Notes: a model not told the origin generated them from the sequence alone. Positions 1 to 13,175 are shown, counted from the stretch's first letter. The stretch: DNA of 64,000 nt from Terfezia claveryi (GCA_015179025.1 WHUX01000057.1:241030-305029); one strand, 5' to 3'. Made by a program: numbers and translations.

Positions 1-596
1 TTAATATATATAACTAGTATCAAGAATAATTTTTTTATACTATAATACTATTATCAAATATCCTGACAATAGTTATCTACTAGCTGCATACCTAAAGTCT
101 CTAAGATATTTTATTATTATAGTATAACTGCTTATAGTCTAATACCCTAGCATTAAAAGATATAGTCCAATACTTTAGTATTAAGTATACTAAATTTTAC
201 TATAAGGAGTTACTAAGTATTCTGATAATATTTAGTCCTTATCTAGATCTTGACCATCTTTATACTATTACTACTAAACTACTAATTTATTGTACTCATT
301 CTAGACTCTTACTATCATAACTTAGATCTTTATAATATTCTTACTTATACTACATCTATAAACAATTACTTTGAGAATTTTAATTTTTAGATTATAACTA
401 TTTAATTCTATTTATACAACTTATTTTACATACTGAAATCTATTCTATTATTTATCAACTAGACCTTCTTCTTTTCTAATAGTATCAAATAAACTATCTC
501 TTCTATATTTGAAATTTTTATAAAATACATATTAAGTTACTTGTCTCTAAATTCTATTTATATTATCACTTCCTTACTATGTAGTCTTTTTGGACC
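1..596. other. AT-rich RIP-like DNA, no gene
   Basis: Very AT-rich DNA, full of TA steps and stop codons in all frames. I recognise no gene. It is the left flank of the insertion site of the gypsy element G1; the same kind of sequence resumes at 8168. The composition fits an old repeat destroyed by RIP. Confidence 0.6.
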
Positions 597-601
597 CTTT
601 A

Positions 602-745
602 TATGAGGAAGTGATAGCGTGGATATGAGGAAGTGATAGCGTGGTAGTCGGCCTTGGCAGATCGGGCTTGGCGAGGAGACTAGATAGTATATATAGCACG
701 TCCTTCTCGAGAGTGAGAAGGGCAGAATACATACATATCACCACA
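602..745 (+). repeat. 5' LTR of G1 (144 bp)
   Basis: It matches 8019-8162 almost throughout. It begins TATGAGG (TGTGAGG in the 3' copy) and ends CACCACA (CACCATA in the 3' copy), so the terminal TG/CA differ only by transitions. A 22-bp unit containing GAGGAAGTGATAGC occurs twice at its start. 144 bp is very short for a gypsy LTR. Confidence 0.9.
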
Positions 746-757
746 TGGCGTCAAGCT
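746..757 (+). other. Primer binding site of G1
   Basis: TGGCGTCAAGCT follows the LTR with no gap. TGG pairs with the CCA end of a tRNA, the normal first-strand primer of Ty3/gypsy elements. I cannot name the tRNA without a tRNA set for the organism. Confidence 0.75.
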
Positions 758-1107
758 AGGACGAACCTACGAGTGTCTCCAGGTTCCGTTCAAGCATCAC
801 CCCGTAAACTTCCACCTCTTGACACCTCTGAAATTCTGACTTCAACCCAAAATAACACAAGAAAACCGACATTCTGGTGGATCGTAAGCCTAGAGGCAGC
901 AGCCTCATTCCTGAATCTACCTTGGACGGCCCAGCCTGGAAACCATTGTAACAGAACAGAAGACAACCCCCTCCAATTTCCTATAAGAACAAGTCCGGAC
1001 CCCCAACTCTAGAAGAGGCCGAAAACTGCAGAAAAATAGGCAGGGAAGCCACGGCAAAGGCGAGAGGCTCTTCATCCCATCAGGTAACGAAGATAACCAA
1101 GGCCAAT

Positions 1108-2811
1108 TTGTCCAGCGTCCCTTCAGGGCCATATAGGGGTACTACACCCTCGATATCGTCCCTGGGTTCCCCATATTGTGGTCCAGGACTCTTAGATGAT
1201 GAAAGCGGAGACATCACGAGTGAGATTGGAAGCGGTGCCAGGACATCCTGCCCCCTATCTCCAACTTCAGAGCTCACAATCCCCTACTCATACCCTGATC
1301 CTGTACAAGCAGAAGACACTACTACCCCAAGCTTCCTCTCTAGCTTCATACCAAACCTACCCTCTTTACAAGAAACCTCCGCCGCCGCTACGGCCATGGT
1401 AGCTGCTGTACGTTGTGTCACAAGCGTTGTGCACCGACCATCAACCTTCTCAGTATACCGTGACAACCAAGCAGAGTCATCATCCGAACATTCGTCACCT
1501 CACATACTACCAGTTACCGTCTCTGAGCCTACACCTATGTCTGGCGGATTTGGCAACCCGGGTGCTTGGGGAGGAAAGAGATGGGAAGTCGCAATAACCC
1601 TACTGGCCCTCCTTCAGGAAACGATTCTGTCTCCAGAGCTGACTTCGAGGCACTACAAGCTCAGCTCGCAGCTTTGATGGCTAGACAGACAGCAGCTGAC
1701 AAAGCAAAGATTATCGAAGAACAGATCGAAGAAGCCAGGAAGAAAGCTTATGAGGACCAAGGTCTGACATATCCGGGCAAAGACAACAGACCGCAGAGTA
1801 CTCCGCTACAGCAACAACAACACCTCAATGAACACCGGATTCCACATAAGTCAATTGGCTACTTGCGTCCTACGGAACACGGGAAACACTCTTTCGAAGC
1901 TCGGGACGCCGATGTCTATGTCAGACCTCACGCATGGCTTCAGCATCTGAAAACAAAGATCGACATGAAAGCAGACTTCCAATACAAAGTAAAAGTACTT
2001 GAGGTGGCGTCTGAGTGCCTACAGGGCAGGGCTGCGGCATGGTGGACTGCACTGGGTGATCGTGGCAGAGCTATACTTCTTACTGACTTTACCCTTGCAC
2101 TGTAGTTCACTCAAATGCAGGTTCTATGCCCTTCTAAGGAACAACTAAAGTCAGAAGCACGCCAAAGGAAGTGGGATCAATCCAAAGAATCATGCTGGGA
2201 CTATGTTTGGGAGAAGGCGGCTCTATTCGAAGAGCTTGATGACAAGGACAGGCCTAAAGGTGTGGCACTCATCACTGACATTCTAGATGGTCTACCAACC
2301 AGTCTGGCACAAATGTCAAGGACCGAGTTCAACCACAATGCTACAATCAACAGCTTACAGAGGAACTTCAGGTATTAGTGCCTCGCTGGGAGAGAGATAC
2401 AGCTCGCAGCACCTCACGATATTCAACAAGAACACAACTCACCTCAAACACACCAGCAACAAACAAGGAGGAAAGAAGGATCACTCAAGAAAGAAGGTCA
2501 ACATATGAAAGAGGACCAGAGGAATCCCTAGAAAAGTCATACGACAAGTCAAGAATTGAGATGCGCCTGCACCCGATAACGAAGAAACTATGTCATCATA
2601 TACCAAACCTAATGGCAGGGTCATCTTCCTGAATCGTAACTGCAATAAGTGCAACAAACCCCACTTCGATTTCGAATATGACACACTGATACAACCAAGT
2701 GCAAACTTCACCATAGACGAGGATGGATACGAGGAATGGTACGATGATTCAGAGGGAACAATTGACGAGGAGACATATAGCCCAACCCTCGTGAAAGAAA
2801 AGGAAAACTAA
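1108..2811 (+). pseudogene. G1 gag (broken)
   Basis: Gag-type capsid protein, in pieces. Frame 1 (1108-1677) codes a Ser/Pro/Thr-rich leader ending near GNPGAWGGKRWE. The core then continues in another frame from about 1566, with a coiled-coil-like stretch (ADFEALQAQLAALMARQ) and the gag signature AAAWWTALGDRGRA near 2030-2070. A TAG at 2103-2105 interrupts it, a frameshift near 2335 leads to PRWERDTARSTS, and another near 2575 leads to a Cys-poor zinc-finger remnant (NRNCNKCNKPHFDF, about 2627-2670) and an acidic tail. At least three frameshifts and two stops make it non-functional. Capsid assembly is inferred from the family. Confidence 0.75.
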
Positions 2812-2813
2812 AC

Positions 2814-5800
2814 GTGCGAAATCACGTTAATCTAGAGCCTGCAGAAAACCCACAGGCTTTCGTAGTACAGTCCCGTTCGGTGATGAATGGCCTGAGCAGA
2901 GTAGGAGTATTGGGGACGAGAGTAAGCGAGTCATTTGAGGATGTTGACTGGAGAAGTGAGGGGGCTGAGAGCACGTTGAAACGACACCACATGTGGGACA
3001 AGAGAGAAGATGGACATATAGTTCAAACCAAGAAGACAAGGAAGAAGGATTCTCCAGAGAAAAGGGCATGGAAATCCATGCAGTATCAGCTTCAGAAGAG
3101 TCGAGACCAAGAGTTAAGAGAGGATGACACTCAAGAATCTCACAAGACTCTAGGCTGGGATAAAACCACGGGTGATAAAGATATTCGTCGATGGGCCCAT
3201 TCAATCATGCCAAAAATTCCGTGGCAAGAAATACCAGACAACTGGGCTGATGCATACCCCGCTCTCTTTAATGGGAAACTAAATCACCGTGGAAAGATGG
3301 CAAACTGGCAACCCAAGTCACCGCTAAATGGCAGGGACCCATCAGACAACATCATCATAGCTAAACCCCACATTAATCCACAAGACGACGGGCGGTGATT
3401 CCTTCGCTCTACACCCATATACTTCCGGCCCAGGATCGGGTCTTCCAAAGGGAAGAAAGTCCGTGCTCTACTTGATAATTGCGCCAATCTATACCTGGCA
3501 AACCTGGACTTCCTGCAGCAACCAATACCCGACCTGAAGATAAACGACAGCTGCACTACAGAGGTAAAAGGCATTGGATGTTCTACAACTGTAGGATATG
3601 TCCATATACTGATATATATCGACTGCATGGCCAGAGTAGGTGGCAAACCCGGCAAAGTGGAGCTCAACTTGGAAGTACATGTGATAAGAGATCTCCCAGT
3701 TGACATGGTTATAGGAATGGATACTATATTCGCATATTGGATAGACACCATTATATCACGTGAACTAGCTACCATAACCGTTAACGGGCAAGAACTTGCA
3801 TTTCCGATAGAATTCAAACCATCCAAGACCCGACATTCAATCAATTCACAGGAATCGTTTACCGTCCTATGCAACAGAACGATCAGAATACCTGCACTAC
3901 ATGAAGGACTAGTCGATTTCGTTTCTGGCTGGAAGATGGGGAATAACTCAAATGCATGGCTAGAGCCGATTATGGTGAAAAATGACAACAGGGCATTTGC
4001 ACCACTTGATGGGGGATGGGCAGCACCAGGACCAATTTCGAAAGGACAGTCAAAGATACTATTTGCGAATTTCTCGACACATACAATGGTCATACACCGA
4101 GGACAGGCAATTGCACGACTGACACCCTGCAGCACGCAAGACTGCTTCATCGCAACATCGATTCGCCATGACCCAAGCGAACAAGGAGACATAGCACCAC
4201 CAGAAATATTCTCATGTGTACCAAAGAAAGGTTCTATCGTGGACCTACACCTTCTGAGGAAATAGGGAGAATGGTGGAACACTGATACAGAGAAGAGGCC
4301 TGCAGAAATAATGGATCCTCACAACAGGGACCCCCCACCGGAAGGCGTATCCAACACCCCACTATTTGATATCTCTAATGCATATGGCAAGAAAGGTCTA
4401 CCTCCTGAGGAAATCGCAGAGGTCCTACGACTTAGAATGGCTGCATTCTCACTGGATGGCTCTTCGGGCAAGGTATCATCAGTAGAGCTGACAATCGAAA
4501 CAGAGGACTCGCAGCTACACCCGGAAGCTCCAAGGCAGGTAGGCCCCGAGAAGAGAAAGATCATTCACGATACAACTGAACAACTACGAAAGTGGGATAT
4601 CATTGAACCATCATCGTCTAGGCTCGGATATCCAGTGGTACTCGTAAACCAACATGGGAAATGGAGATTCTGCGTGGACTACAGACAGCTTAACCTAGCA
4701 ACAGTATTGCAAACCTATCCAATGTAACGCAGCGATGCTATATTCGACGCACTACATGGGAAACAGGTATTTTCGATTCTTGATGTAGCAAGGGGATACC
4801 ATCAGATCTCCATCAATAAGAAGGACAGGTGGAAGACAGGGTTTATTACTCACAAAGGCTTATTTCAATACAAACGAATGCCATTTAGGCTCAAGAATGC
4901 TCCCATCCTGTTTCAGCGATTTATGGATTCAGTCCTTGGCTCTCTGAGGTGGACAGCTGCCTTGGTATATATTGACGATGTGATCATCTTTTCTAAAAAT
5001 ATCAAAGAACACGCAGATCACCTAGCTACTCTTCTCGACTCAGCGATAGGGGTAGGTCTAAAACTTAACCCGGACAAATGCCACTTCGCATACCCCTCAA
5101 TACAGATGCTAGAGCGACAGGTGAGTACTGAGGGATTGGACATACTCGAGGATAAGGCTGCTGTCATAAAGAATATACAGGCTTCAAGGAATCTCAAAGA
5201 GCTATGGCATATAATTGGGTTATTCGGATACTATAGACAATTCATACCACGATACGCAATAATCGCAGCTCCCCTAACGAAGCTAACCAAAGGAATGAGG
5301 TTCAAGAAGCTATCCGATGGGACATGGGAACCACAAGAGCATTCATCAGCCACATCCACACCAATTCAATGGACAAATATACACGAGACAGCCTTGATGG
5401 AGCTCAAGGAAGCTTTGGCAAACCCACCAACCCTCGCCTTTCCAGACTTCAATCTACTTTTCACACTGTACGTGGACGCATTCTACGATGGGATGGCTGC
5501 TTGTCTACACCAGCCATTCATGGACAAATCGAACCTTCCAATGTGCGCAACACCGACAAACTCAGAACTACCTTTCGTAAGCCCAATATCGATGCCTACG
5601 TTTTCATTCGACTTGGCAAAGGAGGAGATAGATCGATTGAAGCAGGAAATGGAGACAGATGGAGTTCTCAGTAAGATATACAGAGCATTGAGGGAAGGCC
5701 GGCCAAGTCCCCCAGGAAACGATAGATTCGAGCTGATAAACGATATACTATACTGGTGATCGAAGACAGGCCAGCTGACAACATGCGTACTAGAATCAAT

Positions 5801-7442
5801 GGTGAAAGAGGTTCTACAATCAGCCCACAATGCGTCAGGACACTGGAGCTTCGAGAAAACATGGCACTTCGTTAAATCAAGGTTCTACAGGCCTGGGCTA
5901 TCAATAGCGGTAAAAGATTACACCAGCAGCTGCCCCGAGTGTCAACGAGTGAAGGCTAGCCGCTTACCCTCGATAGGAGATATGTCCCCACATGAGATAT
6001 CTCTAAAGGCCTTCGAAATGGTAAGCATGGACATCATGTTGGGACTTCCGATTTGCAACGGCTACGATGCATGCATGGTAATATTCGATCAATTCTTAAA
6101 ATCGGTGATACTGAGACCAACCACCTCGAAGCACAACAGCAAAGAAACGGCAGCAGTATTCTTTGATGGTCTGGTGTGCAAGGGATTTCTACCATCCCAG
6201 TTGATAACAGATCATGACCCCAAATTTGTATCAGAAATATGGTGAGAGATAATGACATTACTCAAGATAGATTGCAAGCTTATCAGTGCCTACCACCAAC
6301 AAGCCGACCCAGCAGAGAGAGCCATCCAGACAATACAAGTCCTGTTGCGATTATACACCACAGACGATAACTGGGTAGACTGCCTGACATTCATCGAACT
6401 GGTATTCAATAATACACCCTCGAAATCGACCGGTTTTACACCAAACAAACTACTATACATCGACCCACCAGGACCGATCCCACTAATATCCTCGATACCA
6501 GACATGCCAAAGCTAGAACATAGCGAGCGTCTAGCACTGGCCAAGGCCAGAACGGATCAAGCTGTTGACAGACTTGAGAAGGCCTTAGCCATCCAGAAGT
6601 ACTACTATAATGAATGCCACAGACAGACAGCATTGAAAAGCGGAGATCGGGTATTCGTACTACTAAAAAACCACCCAATTCGATCTCTAGTGCAGGGGAT
6701 GCATAAGCTTCATGATGACAAATGGAGACCATTTAAGGTAATCGAAATGGTGGGAAAACAGGCTGCCCAGTTGGAACTACTACCAACATCCAGAGTCCAC
6801 CCCGTGATATCAATGGCACACCTACAACTATTCCGCGAGGACGCATACGGACGAGTGACAAAACCGCCGGCAGTGGCACAGATTGATGGCGAAGATCCTT
6901 AGGAAGTAGAGAGGATCTTTGGCGAGAGGAAGCGAGGAAGAGCCACGGAATTCAAAGTCAAATGGGTGGGATACCCTGACACAGAATTTACATGGGAGAA
7001 AGAGACAAACCTGAGGTGAGATTTGGGTGATGTCATACTTGATGAGCTTATCGATGGGTTTCGCTCGAAAATGAAGGCTAGCGTCAACACAGCGATATCA
7101 ACCCCCACACCAAACAAGTTCAAAGATCGTCCCATATACTTCATATCTAGGGTACTCAAATTATACGAAGAGAACTATACAATCCTCGAGCTCAAAATGG
7201 CAGCCATGGTATGGGCAATCCTGAAGCTTCAAAGATACCTAGACAGAGCAATCTTCACCATAGTTATGGATCATCAGTCACTACTATCAATCACCTCCTC
7301 CTCTACAAACACAATCTACTCGTCAAGGGTTGACAAATGGCGAATGCTGCTCTCGCCATATATGGGACAAATGACTCTAGTGCATCGAGCTGGCTCCTCA
7401 CATATGAATGCCGACGCACTAAGCAGACTTCCGAAGAAATAA
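2814..7442 (+). pseudogene. G1 pol: PR-RT-RH(N)-INT-chromodomain-RH(C)
   Basis: One frame runs from 2814 to the TAA at 7440-7442, broken by seven in-frame stops (codons starting 3396, 4263, 4725, 5757, 6243, 6900 and 7017) and no frameshift. Domains in order: protease with ALLDNCA at about 3468-3488; reverse transcriptase about 4600-5390 with VYIDDV near 4965-4980; the first RNase H strand LYVDAFYDG near 5466-5495; integrase about 5790-6900 with an H-H-C-C zinc finger (SCPECQ) and the catalytic set MD, TDHD, PAERA; a chromodomain VERIFGER...VKWVGYP at 6906-6975; and then the rest of RNase H (ENYTILELKMA, MDHQSLL, NADALSRLPKK) at 7110-7439. Normally all of RNase H precedes integrase. The catalytic residues are retained, but the stops make it a dead copy. 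Confidence 0.88.
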
Positions 7443-7448
7443 TAACTA

Positions 7449-7560
7449 TCTAAGTGTGGCTGGCTTGTCCAGTTGGGCCGATCTGAAGTCATTACATGGC
7501 AGGGTTCTAAGTGTGGCTGGTTTACCAGTTGGGCCGATCTGAACACCTACCATGGCAGGA
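7449..7560 (+). repeat. Two-unit tandem repeat after G1 pol
   Basis: Two direct copies of a 55-57 bp unit beginning TCTAAGTGTGGCTGG and including GTTGGGCCGATCTGAA. They begin just after the pol stop, in the 3' untranslated part. I see no coding role. Confidence 0.8.
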
Positions 7561-7661
7561 AGTCTACACTCCATCCCTCTATTATGTTCACGGCTTGAAG
7601 AGTGTGTGCGGGTGACAATTCTGCTTCTTTCTCTGTTATTTGGCATTATACGTGCTGTTTT

Positions 7662-7717
7662 TACCTCTATTTCTATTTTTATTGTTATTTTTATTTTTAT
7701 TTTTATTTTTATTTTTT
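7662..7717 (+). repeat. (TTTTTA)n low-complexity tract
   Basis: A run of ATTTTT units in the 3' untranslated part of G1. No gene is seen between the pol stop and the 3' LTR. Confidence 0.8.
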
Positions 7718-7852
7718 GATATGAGCACAGGAGATGCTTTAGTATTCAGGTCTCCTTACTATGTCCTGATGCGTTTCTCAAATGATTACGTCCTCACATA
7801 TCACTAGAGTTACCTTTGTTTCTGTTATCTCAAATGGATAGATGTGGATAGG

Positions 7853-8003
7853 AGATGCGAATGGGACGGCCGCTGATAGGTTTACCTTTGTTTTGCTCAA
7901 TTGTTATATGAGGATGGGAACTGGGACATCCGCTGATATGCTTACCCTTGTTTTTGCTCAATTGTCATATGAGGATATGAGATGCGAACTGGGACGTCCG
8001 CTG
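7853..8003 (+). repeat. Degenerate tandem repeat before the PPT of G1
   Basis: A unit of about 60-67 bp, GATGCGAATGGGACGGCCGC ... GCTCAATTG, occurs twice plus a third partial copy ending at the polypurine tract. Such repeats next to the PPT are usual in the untranslated part of gypsy elements. Confidence 0.7.
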
Positions 8004-8018
8004 AAGGGAGGGGGAGCA
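8003..8018 (+). other. Polypurine tract of G1
   Basis: GAAGGGAGGGGGAG ends two bases before the 3' LTR (TGTGAGG at 8019). This is the expected place and base content for the plus-strand primer. Confidence 0.85.
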
Positions 8019-8162
8019 TGTGAGGAAGTGATAGCGTGGATGTGAGGAAGTGATAGCATGGTAGTCGGCCTTGGCGGATCGGGCTTGGCGAGGAGACTAG
8101 ATAGTATATATAGCACGTCCTTCTGGAGAGTGAGAAGGGCAGAATACATACATATCACCATA
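8019..8162 (+). repeat. 3' LTR of G1 (144 bp)
   Basis: Partner of 602-745. It is followed at once by the target duplication CTTTA (8163-8167). Its last two bases are TA where the 5' copy has CA, one C-to-T change. Confidence 0.9.
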
Positions 8163-8167
8163 CTTTA

Positions 8168-11100
8168 CCTATATTAACCTTATATATGCTATCTTATATT
8201 TACCTTACATTCTATTTCATACCCTAAATAGCCTTTCTAACCTCTCTACTATCCTCCTATTAAGTATATCATTAGAGTTTTCATATTTTAGTCTCTACTA
8301 TATCTAAATTCAATCTACTTGCATATCTTCTGTTTTTTAAAATTCTTAATTACTAGTTTATTATATGTGATATATTTTAGTGCTATCCTTTTAAAATTGT
8401 TGAACTGAAACTACAATACTATTGAAGTATTCTCTCTAGTATCTTCCTATTTACCTAATATCTTCTCCTATTTCATCTAAATTACTATTTAATCTTATAT
8501 ACTCCTAGAACTTCAACACTTAGTTCAGGATTTTTAGTATACTCACTAGAGTTATAAGCATCTCTAGACTACTACTTTAAGTATACTTCTACTCTTATAA
8601 TACTAGATATCCAAGCTTTGTTTTTATATTAAGGTTGCTTTTCTCTAACATTACCATCAGGCTCCTAATATTACTTCCTAAATTTAACTCCTTATCCTAT
8701 ATATACAAATTTAACTCTAACATTCTAAATGCACCTTCTCTTATATGATTATCTAAAACTTATGAACTAGTATTAACTTTATTTAAGTAGTGATAAGTAT
8801 CTTTTAGAGACTTATGAAGGGTCTTTATAATATTGATAGAAAACTAAGGTAGTATTCCAAAACATATAACTTGTACAATATAATATATTAGTAAGTACAA
8901 CTTTAGGTAGTTGAATATTACCTAGTCTAAAATCTCATATATCAAGTTTTGTAATTCCTGTTGATTTATAGATACTTCCTTTACTTTCTTCCTTGTAGTA
9001 ACTTCAAAATAACTAGAAATTATGCTTTAATGAGCCTAAAAAGTAGCTATATCTTTAGATACTCCTTTAGCTCACTTGTAATCTAATTTAGAAGTATAAA
9101 ATTCTATAAAGACATATTTATACTTATAAAAATCCTCAAGATACTTAGATATATATTTGATAGTCTTTAGTATATAACTTTGATATTAGGTAATTAGATA
9201 TAAATTTAATAAGATATAAATAGCTTAAATAGCAATTTTCTAATCACTTTGAATAGCGAGTAGTAGACAACTAGTATTTTTTTCTTAATATATAGTAGCT
9301 GTAAAATATATAAGTATTACTCTTTCTACTCCTTATATTTCTATACTACTTTATATTATAATTTAACAATATTACTTCTTTAGTAGGTTAAATACTAGAT
9401 ATAGTAGTAAACTACCCTATATTTCATTAAAACTAGAAAGGTATTTATGTTTTTCTAAAAACTCCTATATCTAATCTATAATATTCTTTTGGACTCTTAA
9501 AAGTATATTATAAAGTATATCTGCTTAAACTATTATTAGTAGGTAGATATTAGAAAGGCTCTAAAGTATATTCTAGATTAGTTTAATATCTACTTTAGCT
9601 AATTTGTTTGCTACATACTTAAAGTAGTTACCTCTATTTATATTTTAGTAATATTTATCTAGTTATAACTTATATATTATTATCACTAACTTTTTAAAGA
9701 TGCTTATAGATAGTATAATCATGGTTACTATATAGTTGTTTGAGCAATAATTCAAGCTAATCTCAGCTTACTATATAAATTGTATACTAGTTGACTTTGA
9801 TATAATGAATATTAATATTTTTTATATAATCTATAAGCTATACTAATAAAATAGAAATATAGTACTAGATGTTTTTATTTCTATAGACTATCTCAAATCT
9901 ACTAGCCTTTTATAAGTTAGCAATAGCTCTAAAAAGTCTATAGGATGGAAACTCATATAAAAAACTTAGACTAAAGGTAATAATATTTGTTTAATAAGTT
10001 AGTATTATATTTCTAAAGAATCATATTTCTAGTCTTGAACTGAAAATCTACTTAAAGACTTAGTTTATTTAGGACTAATTAGCAACAGAGCTATTAAAAT
10101 CTATACTTAGTTGAATAGCTTATTTTATATATCAGAAGAACTATTTCTCAAACTAATAAAAATCAGTTATAATTTTTTATTTCTAGAAAAGTTTATTAAA
10201 CATATTTGATTAGATATTATTAGGATAGGTATGAGAGTAGTACTAATAAGTAAAGTCATCTAGTAGCTTATAAGTGTCTAGTAATAAAGTAAATTTGTAG
10301 TAACTATCCCCTCAAAAATATACCTATATATTCTACTACTATTCTACTATATACATCTCTATATAAACTCTAAAGCTATATAGATTAAACTTATACTTTA
10401 GTATAAATACTCCATTTTAGGTGTACACTTTCTAATAGAGAAGATACTAAATACACTCAATAGTGTCTCTATAAAATTATTAGATACTTGTTTATAGGTA
10501 AAAATTTATAGTCCTATTTTACTACTCCAATTAGTCTACCAATCTATATATTTTCTTATACTATATATAACTAGACTTATATCTGACTACTAGTATTTAG
10601 AAAGTATCTATAGGGAGTAGTTTATCAAGAAAAAATTGGTTAATCTATTATATTAAAGTTTTGCTTTTATAGAAAAACTAAATAAGTTTATATTCATAAG
10701 CATTTATAAATAGTAACAATAGATTCTATAATAGGTCCTGAATATAAGTGAATAATAACTAGCATATAATATATCTAATCTATAGACTAGATAGAAAATA
10801 TTGTCTAATAAATATAACTAGATTTAGACCATCTAGTACTTCCTTCTTAATATTTAGTATTTCTATGCTAATGAGAATATTATTATAGGTATCTAAAGAA
10901 ACTATTAGTCTACTAGAGTAAGCATTTTCTCTGGTCAAATTATCTAGTCAGTAATGTTTGATAGTTGAACTTTGCTCTAAAAGTAGTATATTATGAATGG
11001 CAATTAATTCTAATTATTTCATATACTATTTGCTATATAAGTAATAACCATAATAGCCTACTTGCTTAAACTGATAGTTAAAAAGGTGATATCATATAAT

Positions 11101-13175
11101 ATACTATAGTAGAAGGATCTACTGTACTATATTAGCTTAATATAGAAGTATCTCTAGAGCTCTTCTTATATATAACTATGCTAATAAATATGATAAACTC
11201 TAATAAGTTACATAAGTCTTTTAAGTATCTAAAAAATAACCCTCTTTATTAGCTCTAATATATAAGTCTTGAGAATCTAATTGATCAATATCAAATAGAC
11301 TATCAAACTTCTATTGTATTAGGTATGTTATCTCTAGTTGGATCCCAAAAGTAGAAATATAATTAATCTTATAAGTTTCAAAATAAAAGTAAATAATTCT
11401 GGAAATATATCTAAGTAGTCATTTAGTATTTATATTTATATAATATACTAGTAAATAATGAATAAAATATACTTTAGGAACAAACTCTTTAAGAAAATTT
11501 AGTTTTAAATAGCATCAATTACTTCCAATTATACCAAGTTAGATTGTAGTATACTACTTGAACCCCTAAATCTTTAAGTATATATATTAAAAATTATATA
11601 TCAAACTAAAATTAGTAGCCATTTAGAAATTAGATTTTTTTTATACTAATTAAGTACTAATTAAAAAGGTTAAACTAGATTAGGAACTTATTGAGTCTAA
11701 TAAAATATTACTAAGTATTATTATTCTCTTATATATATTTAGACTAGTATTTATAAATATTTTTTAATTAGAAGACAGGGAATCTTTAGATTCATAATTA
11801 GAAAAAAAGTTACTTAACTTTATTATCAGTACATAATCTTATAATCTATTGCTAAGAATAATAGTCAAACTTAGATAACTAGAGTCTAATCTAGTCTTAT
11901 TATAGTCTAGTTAGTATAAGCTTTTATTAAAAGATATTTATATTATAAAGAAGTTTAGTTTATAGTATTATTGACAATATACTTTATTATATTTATAGAA
12001 TATATATATATTTCTTTGATTGTTTGCTTCAGGCCTACTATATCTTTATTTAAAAAAGAATTCTTTATACTAAACTAACTATTTATATTAAAGTATATTT
12101 ATCTTTCTAAACTAAAACCTTATAATACCTTATATAAATATTGAGAGTCTATATTAAGATTTTGGCTAACTAGATACAAGAATCAAATGTTCATTTATTT
12201 AGAATTTGACTTTATATATCATATTTAGATTATAAGAATCTATTTATTAATGTTTTATAAATATCAAATAATATTTATCCTAAACATAGTAATTACTATA
12301 TTAAGACAACTTAGTTAGATTTATACTAACTAGATATAGGAATAAAATTTCTTTAGATTGTATTTCTTTGGTAAGGATACTAAATAACTAGACTAGGATC
12401 ACTACTAACTAAATATAGACAATTATTGATACTACCAAAAAAAAACTTATAAAAGGAAATGTATTTATAGATAAATTCTCTAGTAATAATCTAGTTACCT
12501 TTATAAATTAAAGATATGTAAGTATTGTAGGGTTTTTGGATATAGATATTCTTGCAAGTCTATATAGAATTTAGAGAAGAGACATCATATAACTCATAAA
12601 ACAGACAGGAATATTTAGACCTCAAAGAGTAGGTACTAACTACTAGTTGACTTTATACTAGTATACTATAGGCTTACTGATAATAGCTCCTAAAGGGAAG
12701 ATAAAATATTGTACAAATAAGGAAATTATTTATACTATAAATATGTTATATTAGGATATAGCCAAAAAGGTTCATAATAGGGAAACAACTCATAATTAAG
12801 CAATTAGTAGTATAGAAGTAGCTTATACTATCCAATATCTTAAGAACTCATCTCTAGCTCTTTTTAATAAGTTATTAGACCTTAGTAGTCTGAAATAGAG
12901 TATTATATTATTATTTTCAAACAAAACTACAAAGGGTAGACTAGGTCAGAAAAAAAGTATTTCTTACTTATATATAGATCTTTTAGTATGATTATCTAAA
13001 TAGCTTGGAGGGCTATAAATACCTACAACTACTTATTACTCTATTGGTACTCCTTCTTAAGGTAAAGGACAACTAAATAGTATAATAATATATATAATTT
13101 GTCCTAGACTAAGTACTAGAAATCTTTATCTATATTCTAGTAAGTTCATTTTTATAGCTTTTAGTTGGAAATACA
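8168..13175. other. RIP-degraded AT-rich repeat DNA, no gene recognised
   Basis: Five kilobases of extremely AT-rich sequence without a significant ORF. It is the other half of the tract interrupted by G1 and probably holds old retroelements. Short minus-strand stretches (about 8,850-9,100 and 10,150-10,300) faintly resemble a Tad-like LINE, too weakly to annotate. Confidence 0.5.

Larger units (their letters stand above)
602..8162 (+). mobile_element. Complete Ty3/gypsy LTR retrotransposon (G1), chromodomain type
   Basis: Two 144-bp LTRs (602-745 and 8019-8162) flank gag and pol. The element is bounded by an exact 5-bp target duplication CTTTA (597-601 and 8163-8167). A primer binding site starts directly after the 5' LTR and a purine tract lies directly before the 3' LTR. 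Pol carries protease, reverse transcriptase, integrase and chromodomain in one reading frame broken only by stop codons. The stops look like transitions (CGA to TGA, CAG to TAG, CAA to TAA), as expected from RIP or deaminated methyl-C. The two LTRs differ at few positions, so the insertion is fairly young. It sits in older AT-rich DNA. It cannot make its own proteins as it stands. Confidence 0.93.

Noticed and set aside
3284..4282. 332-aa minus-strand ORF in G1
   Set aside because: Antisense to the protease region of pol, which has family motifs on the plus strand; no motif on the minus strand.
12500..12560. Zinc-knuckle-like CKYCRVFGYRYSCKS on the plus strand
   Set aside because: Spacing does not match C-x2-C-x4-H-x4-C, and no gag context is readable around it.
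8168..13175. Possible Tad-like LINE on the minus strand (faint RT end near 8,850-9,100, endonuclease-like stretch near 10,150-10,300)
   Set aside because: Only short, heavily mutated similarities. No YADD or core RT motif could be placed, so I did not annotate it.
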